Origin: Gammaproteobacteria bacterium
GTDB taxonomy: Bacteria; Pseudomonadota; Gammaproteobacteria; Berkiellales; Berkiellaceae
Assembly (NCBI GenBank): GCA_016874315.1
Contig: VGTX01000068.1
Location: 1-6,283, forward strand
Direction of reading: 5' to 3'
Length of the DNA stretch: 6,283 nucleotides
The position numbers were made by a program, and so were the translations under genes. The notes beneath the pieces are model-generated. The model made no database searches. It was given only the letters and a program-made list of their open reading frames with translations, and was not told the origin of the DNA. Positions 1-3,288 of this stretch are shown in pieces (positions within the stretch are counted from its first letter, which is position 1; each line of letters begins with the position of its first letter).

Positions 1-506
1 AGCGTAATATCGAGTACTTTCAGCTGATTTCTCAAAAATATGATTTATTAACAAATAATGCCAATAATTCCATAGATCTATACAATAAAAACCTTCAAGA
101 ACGATTTTCATGGCTCCAAACCCACCCCGAGATTAGTGCCTATGAACGAGGCTTTTACAGTCAAACCCTCGGTGAGGCCACATGGCAGCGTGCAGTTTGG
201 GATCATAGAGCCGCATACATCCTAATAGAAGACCTTGATGTTCTCGTCGATCATAAATACGCTCCAATTGTGAATGCTCAGGAAATCAATACATTCTTTC
301 CTCAGTCTCATCAAAAAATTTTAGAGTGGATGTTAATTTATAGCGACCTATCAGAAAAGAATATTCTCGATAATCACAATCTACACAACGCCCTAAAAGA
401 AAGGCTCTCTCAAATAACAACGCAAATTCCCACCGCGGACCGCGAAAAATTTCTTCAAATATATGGACAAAAAGACTCTGAGCTTCATTTAGCCTTTGAT
501 TTTTAA
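1..506 (+). CDS. C-terminal part of an unrecognised protein (5' end outside the window)
   Basis: The frame is open from position 3 to the TAA at 504-506, giving 167 residues with no stop, so this is the 3' part of a longer gene. The GTG at 270 could be read as a start of a 78-residue protein. The 89 codons before it, however, give an ordinary mixed soluble sequence (for example SAYERGFYSQTLGEATWQRA), so GTG270 is most likely an internal valine. The visible part looks soluble and mainly helical, rich in Gln, Asn, Leu and aromatic residues. It has no transmembrane segment and no cysteine, and it ends in HLAFDF. I recognise no family. In many gammaproteobacteria the gene before fliA is fleN/flhG or flhF, but I see no similarity to the C-termini of those proteins. 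Coding is fairly certain; function is unknown. Confidence 0.75.
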   Translation, partial: RNIEYFQLISQKYDLLTNNANNSIDLYNKNLQERFSWLQTHPEISAYERGFYSQTLGEATWQRAVWDHRAAYILIEDLDVLVDHKYAPIVNAQEINTFFPQSHQKILEWMLIYSDLSEKNILDNHNLHNALKERLSQITTQIPTADREKFLQIYGQKDSELHLAFDF

Positions 507-528
507 TGAAATTAAATTTAAAAATATA

Positions 529-557
529 TTTTCAAAAAATAGATACCAATATATAAA
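529..557 (+). promoter_or_regulatory. Candidate sigma-70 promoter upstream of the sigma-28-like gene
   Basis: TTTTCA at 529-534 (4 of 6 matches to the -35 consensus) is followed after exactly 17 bp by TATAAA at 552-557 (5 of 6 matches to the -10). Transcription would start near 564, leaving a leader of about 57 nt before the ATG at 621. The spacer is extremely AT-rich, so chance matches are likely. Confidence 0.35.
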
Positions 558-572
558 AATCTATCATTCACA

Positions 573-589
573 TTGGCATTATCTTTGAA
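573..589 (+). promoter_or_regulatory. Possible sigma-54 (RpoN) type -24/-12 element
   Basis: TTGGCATTATCTTTGAA fits the RpoN pattern YTGGCAYRNNNNTTGCW at most fixed positions. The GG of the -24 element (575-576) and the G of the -12 element (587) have the correct 12-bp separation. The mismatches are the C of the -12 GC pair, which is A here, and the R position after the -24 box. Transcription would start near 600, about 20 nt before the ATG at 621. RpoN control of flagellar regulator genes is known in several gammaproteobacteria. The mismatch at the conserved -12 C makes this only a candidate. Confidence 0.25.
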
Positions 590-620
590 TATCAAAAACT
601 AATTCATTCCGTTATGAGTT

Positions 621-1415
621 ATGTTTAACATGGAAAAGATATTATTAGTAAATGAAGAAAGAGATAGAAATATTGCAGATACACTCCCATTGGTCAGGAA
701 AATTGCGTATCAATATCTTATGAAATTACCTGAAACCATATGTTTAGATGACCTTATTCAGGCAGGAACGATTGGACTCATAGAGGCGGTCGATCATTAC
801 GACTCCACAAAAGGTGCAGCATTTTCAACCTATGCAGCCATTAGAATCAAAGGCTCGATTATTGATGAACTTCGTAAGGGAGATTGGGCTCCTCGCTCCG
901 TTTATAAACAATCTCGAGATATATTGCAGGCTATCTGTAAAATCGAATCAGAAAAACAAGAAAAATGCTCTACACATGAAATAGCCCTTGAACTCGGGAT
1001 GTCTCGTGAGGAGCTCGATCGGCATCTTCGCGATATGAGTAATCGCATGATCTTGGCGTACGATGCTTTTGAGGTGGAAGATCAACCTGTACTTTTTGCA
1101 GAGGATATCTTTAAGAAATCAGTCACTCCTTTAGAAGAGATTGATAAAGGAGAATTTGAATATCAACTTAACCGCGCTCTCTCCTCCCTGCCCGAAAGAG
1201 AGCGTACAATGATGATTCTATACTTTCGAGAAGACTATAATCTGAAAGTGATTGGCGCAATGTTTGATGTCAGTGAATCACGCGCTTCACAAATCATCTC
1301 TGATTCAGTTAGAAAAATTAAACAAATTATGGCAAAACTTTATGACTTATCCACTCAGTCTTGCCCAGAAAACTATATTGCACTCAAAATTGCTTCACAA
1401 GATTATTTAGAATGA
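621..1415 (+). CDS. fliA: RNA polymerase sigma factor, FliA/sigma-28 type
   Basis: This is a 264-residue group 3 sigma factor, which binds core RNA polymerase and in relatives directs it to late flagellar and motility promoters. Region 2 covers residues 22-96, including DDLIQAGTIGLIEAVDHYD (43-61) and the sigma-28 hallmark DELRKGDWAPRSV (82-94). Region 3 follows (about 97-155), including the helical stretch THEIALELGMSREELDRHL. Region 4 lies at about 182-228, with LPERER (190-195) and the helix-turn-helix NLKVIGAMFDVSESRASQ (207-224). Family members are usually about 235-250 residues; this one has a tail of roughly 35 residues past region 4, ending in QDYLE. The start could be ATG621 or ATG630. 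Neither has a good ribosome site; a weak GAG at 616-618 suits 630 slightly better. Some usually conserved positions differ: YKQ where relatives have HRN or RRN after PRSV, and NLKVIG for NLKEIG. No flgM, motAB or flagellar gene is adjacent. Confidence 0.9.
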   Translation: MFNMEKILLVNEERDRNIADTLPLVRKIAYQYLMKLPETICLDDLIQAGTIGLIEAVDHYDSTKGAAFSTYAAIRIKGSIIDELRKGDWAPRSVYKQSRDILQAICKIESEKQEKCSTHEIALELGMSREELDRHLRDMSNRMILAYDAFEVEDQPVLFAEDIFKKSVTPLEEIDKGEFEYQLNRALSSLPERERTMMILYFREDYNLKVIGAMFDVSESRASQIISDSVRKIKQIMAKLYDLSTQSCPENYIALKIASQDYLE

Positions 1416-2012
1416 GTACTCGGCTCTCACTCCAATACCAGCAGGTACTCTCACTCCATGCTTTATTTTGTCGCCTGAAACCGCAATCGGTGAAAAACGT
1501 ATAGAGTCAAAAGCCTGGTCAGAGAGATAATCAACTGTGAAAGCTAGTAGGGCTCCTGCTATAACATCACGTGTATGGTGATAGTGACCTTGCACTCGAC
1601 TATATGCCGTAAGTGTCGCAAGAGCATACGCAGGGGCACCATATTCAATTCCAAAATTCTTGTGAATCAATCTAGCTCCGAAAAAGGCACTCGAAGAATG
1701 CCCAGATGGAAATGAGCTATGATAACCATTTGGTCGTCTGCCTAAATCACTATCACGGAAATACCGCTTAATCCCATCAGTTGCAATCAAAACACCACCA
1801 GCCCCTGTGAACGCTTGCGCAAACTCAAGATTATCACGGCTTGTATGTGCTTGCCCTAACACCCCAATAATAGGTAATGCCATTGACAAGACATCCCCTG
1901 AAAATGTTAGCGTACAGTAACGATCGTGAGGCATCCGATCTTTTGCTGCATAAGCATTGCCTTGCATGAACGCTGAAAGAAGCAATATGATGTTATAGAG
2001 TTTTTTATTCAT
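1407..2012 (-). CDS. PAP2-superfamily membrane phosphatase with N-terminal signal segment
   Basis: The product has 201 residues and carries the PAP2 active-site motifs. Motif 2 is PSGH at 102-105. Motif 3 is SR-x5-H-x3-D (S138, R139, H145, D149), in which H145 should be the phosphate-accepting nucleophile and H105 the acid/base. Motif 1 (normally K-x6-RP) is altered: K82 stands ten residues before R93-P94, while R86 stands at the usual six. The N-terminus MNKKLYNIILLLSAFMQGNAYA fits a signal peptide with cleavage after AYA (22). Three to four further hydrophobic stretches (about 41-54, 64-80, 124-137, 149-163) suggest an inner-membrane protein with its active site on the periplasmic face. Family substrates include undecaprenyl diphosphate, phosphatidylglycerophosphate and lipid A phosphates; the sequence does not say which. 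A tail of about 30 residues ends in GVRAEYSF. The 3' end overlaps the sigma gene by 9 bp, tail to tail. The start at 2012 lies about 32 nt from the predicted transcription start. Confidence 0.88.
   Translation of the reverse strand: MNKKLYNIILLLSAFMQGNAYAAKDRMPHDRYCTLTFSGDVLSMALPIIGVLGQAHTSRDNLEFAQAFTGAGGVLIATDGIKRYFRDSDLGRRPNGYHSSFPSGHSSSAFFGARLIHKNFGIEYGAPAYALATLTAYSRVQGHYHHTRDVIAGALLAFTVDYLSDQAFDSIRFSPIAVSGDKIKHGVRVPAGIGVRAEYSF
1424..1458. repeat. Short direct repeat within the phosphatase 3' end
   Basis: CTCTCACTCCA occurs at 1424-1434 and again at 1448-1458, an offset of 24 bp or eight codons. On the coding (minus) strand each copy encodes Gly-Val-Arg, giving GVRVPAGIGVRAE near the C-terminus of the PAP2 protein. 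The exact 11-bp match suggests a small tandem duplication inside the gene rather than a regulatory site. Confidence 0.5.
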
Positions 2013-2050
2013 TTAAGTATCTTGGATCAATGTATTCGTTTATTTCCAGA

Positions 2051-2079
2051 ATAATATCATTATGTTAAGCGGATATCAA
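2051..2079 (-). promoter_or_regulatory. Sigma-70 type promoter for the PAP2 phosphatase gene
   Basis: Read on the minus strand, TTGATA (2079-2074) and TATTAT (2056-2051) each match the consensus at 5 of 6 positions and are separated by the ideal 17 bp. Transcription would begin near 2044, giving a leader of about 32 nt before the ATG at 2012. No operator or riboswitch-like fold is evident in this leader. Confidence 0.6.
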
Positions 2080-2181
2080 TTGAATTAATTTTACACAACA
2101 GACCTCTATTACGTTATTAAATCTTATAGCGCTTCAAAAACTAGGGCGGCCAATGGCTTTATTTTGATGAAAAATAACGCT

Positions 2182-2199
2182 AGTCTTTAGAACAAGACT
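2182..2199. repeat. Short inverted repeat upstream of the small membrane-protein gene
   Basis: AGTCTT (2182-2187) and AAGACT (2194-2199) form a perfect 6-bp inverted repeat around a 6-nt loop, ending 21 nt before the ATG at 2221. It could be an operator half-site pair or a weak hairpin in the leader; the stem is too A/T-rich for a confident terminator. The remainder of the 2013-2220 spacer, beyond the minus-strand promoter, shows nothing I can name, and no convincing plus-strand promoter. Confidence 0.25.
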
Positions 2200-2220
2200 G
2201 TCTTTTACCCTTAAAACTCT

Positions 2221-2634
2221 ATGACACATGTAATGATGCTTTATTATGCAACCCTACCCGATTTAGTGCTTATTCTCCTATCGTTTTTCGGGTTTACCCT
2301 ATCTTTGCATCGCTCGATTTCTCACTTGTTTTTTTTATTTCATGTTAATGTATTAAATTGGATTTGTGGTTATCACTGGAGCTTATCTTTTCAAAGTGTT
2401 CAATCACAAACGAAAATTTCTACCACGATTATCAGTCTGTTGAGTATCTGGGCAATGTTTGCATATCTAGATGGAGAGATAAATCTTGCAAAAGGTTTTT
2501 TGTCAGCCCTTTACGTTTTTCAATTGTATTGTGATTTTCAATCTGACATTACTTATCAAATTCAACCAACTGTAAAAATAGCACGTATTACTATGACAGT
2601 CGTTTTCATATACTCAATTATGCGGATGCTTTAA
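2221..2634 (+). CDS. Small multi-pass membrane protein of unknown function
   Basis: The product has 137 residues and I do not recognise a family. It is very hydrophobic, with about five likely membrane helices (roughly 7-28, 32-50, 65-83, 89-104 and 118-136). Charged residues are concentrated in short loops, including a KTK-type loop around 63-66, DGE at 84-86 and a DFQSD stretch at 105-109. It has no signal-peptide cleavage site, no recognisable catalytic motif and only two cysteines (C49, C104). An in-frame TAA at 2212-2214 rules out any upstream extension, so ATG2221 is the earliest start. ATG2233 and ATG2236 are alternatives, and none has a clear ribosome site. It lies 20 bp before the rhomboid protease gene on the same strand, so the two are probably cotranscribed and may function together. 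That link rests on position only. Confidence 0.7.
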   Translation: MTHVMMLYYATLPDLVLILLSFFGFTLSLHRSISHLFFLFHVNVLNWICGYHWSLSFQSVQSQTKISTTIISLLSIWAMFAYLDGEINLAKGFLSALYVFQLYCDFQSDITYQIQPTVKIARITMTVVFIYSIMRML

Positions 2635-2654
2635 TTATCAATGGATTAAAACGA

Positions 2655-3275
2655 ATGGACTTAATATATTTTTCAGAGAATATTCAATATTATGGACAAG
2701 ATGTCACAACATTACTGACTTATGTGTATATCGCAAATTTCATTAATTGGTACGTTTTTAAAGGAGTATTCTTATTCCTTGGTATTCATCCAAGAAAACT
2801 TATTGGATTGATCGGAATTTTCTTAGCTCCCATCCTGCATGCATCTACCGACCATTTTTTGTTAAACGCTCTCCCCTTTTTTTGTATGACTTTCATGATG
2901 ATTCTAATATTTGATTTTGAGATTGCTCAAATCTTACTGCAAGCTCTTGCCGTCTTTAGTGGAATTCTCATATGGATATTTGCAAGACCAGGTATTCATG
3001 TAGGGGCCTCAGCTCTTGTGTCTGCCATGTACGGTTGGCTTTTGTACTGGACCTTTCATCACCCATCTTTTTTAAATTTCTCTATCCTGATGACGTTATT
3101 TATTTACTTTAGTTCGATTTTAACCGGTCTTGTCCCAAATGACCCAAAAATATCTTGGGAAGGGCATGTATTAGGGTTTTGTTCTGGTATTGCAACGGCG
3201 CGCTGGCCGCAATGGTTAGAGTATTTTGTTACAGTGAAAAATGAGGCTCTCGATTTCTTTGATTACCTCATTTAA
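2655..3275 (+). CDS. Rhomboid-family intramembrane serine protease
   Basis: The product has 206 residues, typical of the compact bacterial rhomboids that cut transmembrane segments of other proteins within the bilayer. The segment GIHPRKLIGLIGIFLAPILH (43-62) followed by H67 and N71 matches the conserved loop-1/helix-2 region (H-x4-H-x3-N), where the second His and the Asn help form the oxyanion hole (GlpG H150 and N154). The catalytic serine is S119 in GASA (117-120). The catalytic histidine is H171 in GHVLGF (170-175), with a small-residue helix after it. About six membrane helices are expected. The protein is therefore predicted to be active, not a pseudo-protease. A weak GGA at 2643-2645 lies 9 nt before the ATG. 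It follows the 137-residue membrane-protein gene after 20 bp, probably as one transcript. Its 3' end faces the large minus-strand gene across 13 bp. The substrate cannot be inferred. Confidence 0.88.
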   Translation: MDLIYFSENIQYYGQDVTTLLTYVYIANFINWYVFKGVFLFLGIHPRKLIGLIGIFLAPILHASTDHFLLNALPFFCMTFMMILIFDFEIAQILLQALAVFSGILIWIFARPGIHVGASALVSAMYGWLLYWTFHHPSFLNFSILMTLFIYFSSILTGLVPNDPKISWEGHVLGFCSGIATARWPQWLEYFVTVKNEALDFFDYLI

Positions 3276-3288
3276 CTGCAAAATTCAC

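Noticed and set aside
521..532. Perfect palindrome AAAATATATTTT after the first gene
   Set aside because: It is made only of A and T in a very AT-rich spacer, with no loop and no G/C stem, so it is neither a credible terminator nor a convincing operator. A nearby 6-bp inverted repeat, ATAGAT/ATCTAT (539-544 and 559-564), is likewise explicable by base composition.
2069..2076. GCGGATAT, 6 of 8 matches to the sigma-28 -10 box GCCGATAA
   Set aside because: No TAAA lies at the expected 15-bp spacing upstream (AATA is found there). The site is about 145 nt from the next plus-strand start and overlaps the minus-strand sigma-70 promoter. No better sigma-28 site is seen in the 507-620 or 2013-2220 spacers.
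2182..2206. Inverted repeat followed by TCTTTT as an intrinsic terminator
   Set aside because: The stem is only 6 bp with two G/C pairs and the T-tract is interrupted. There is no plus-strand gene directly upstream that it would terminate.
2641..2649. ATG-GAT-TAA mini-ORF just before the rhomboid start
   Set aside because: It has two codons only and no ribosome site; it is most likely chance in the short intergenic gap.
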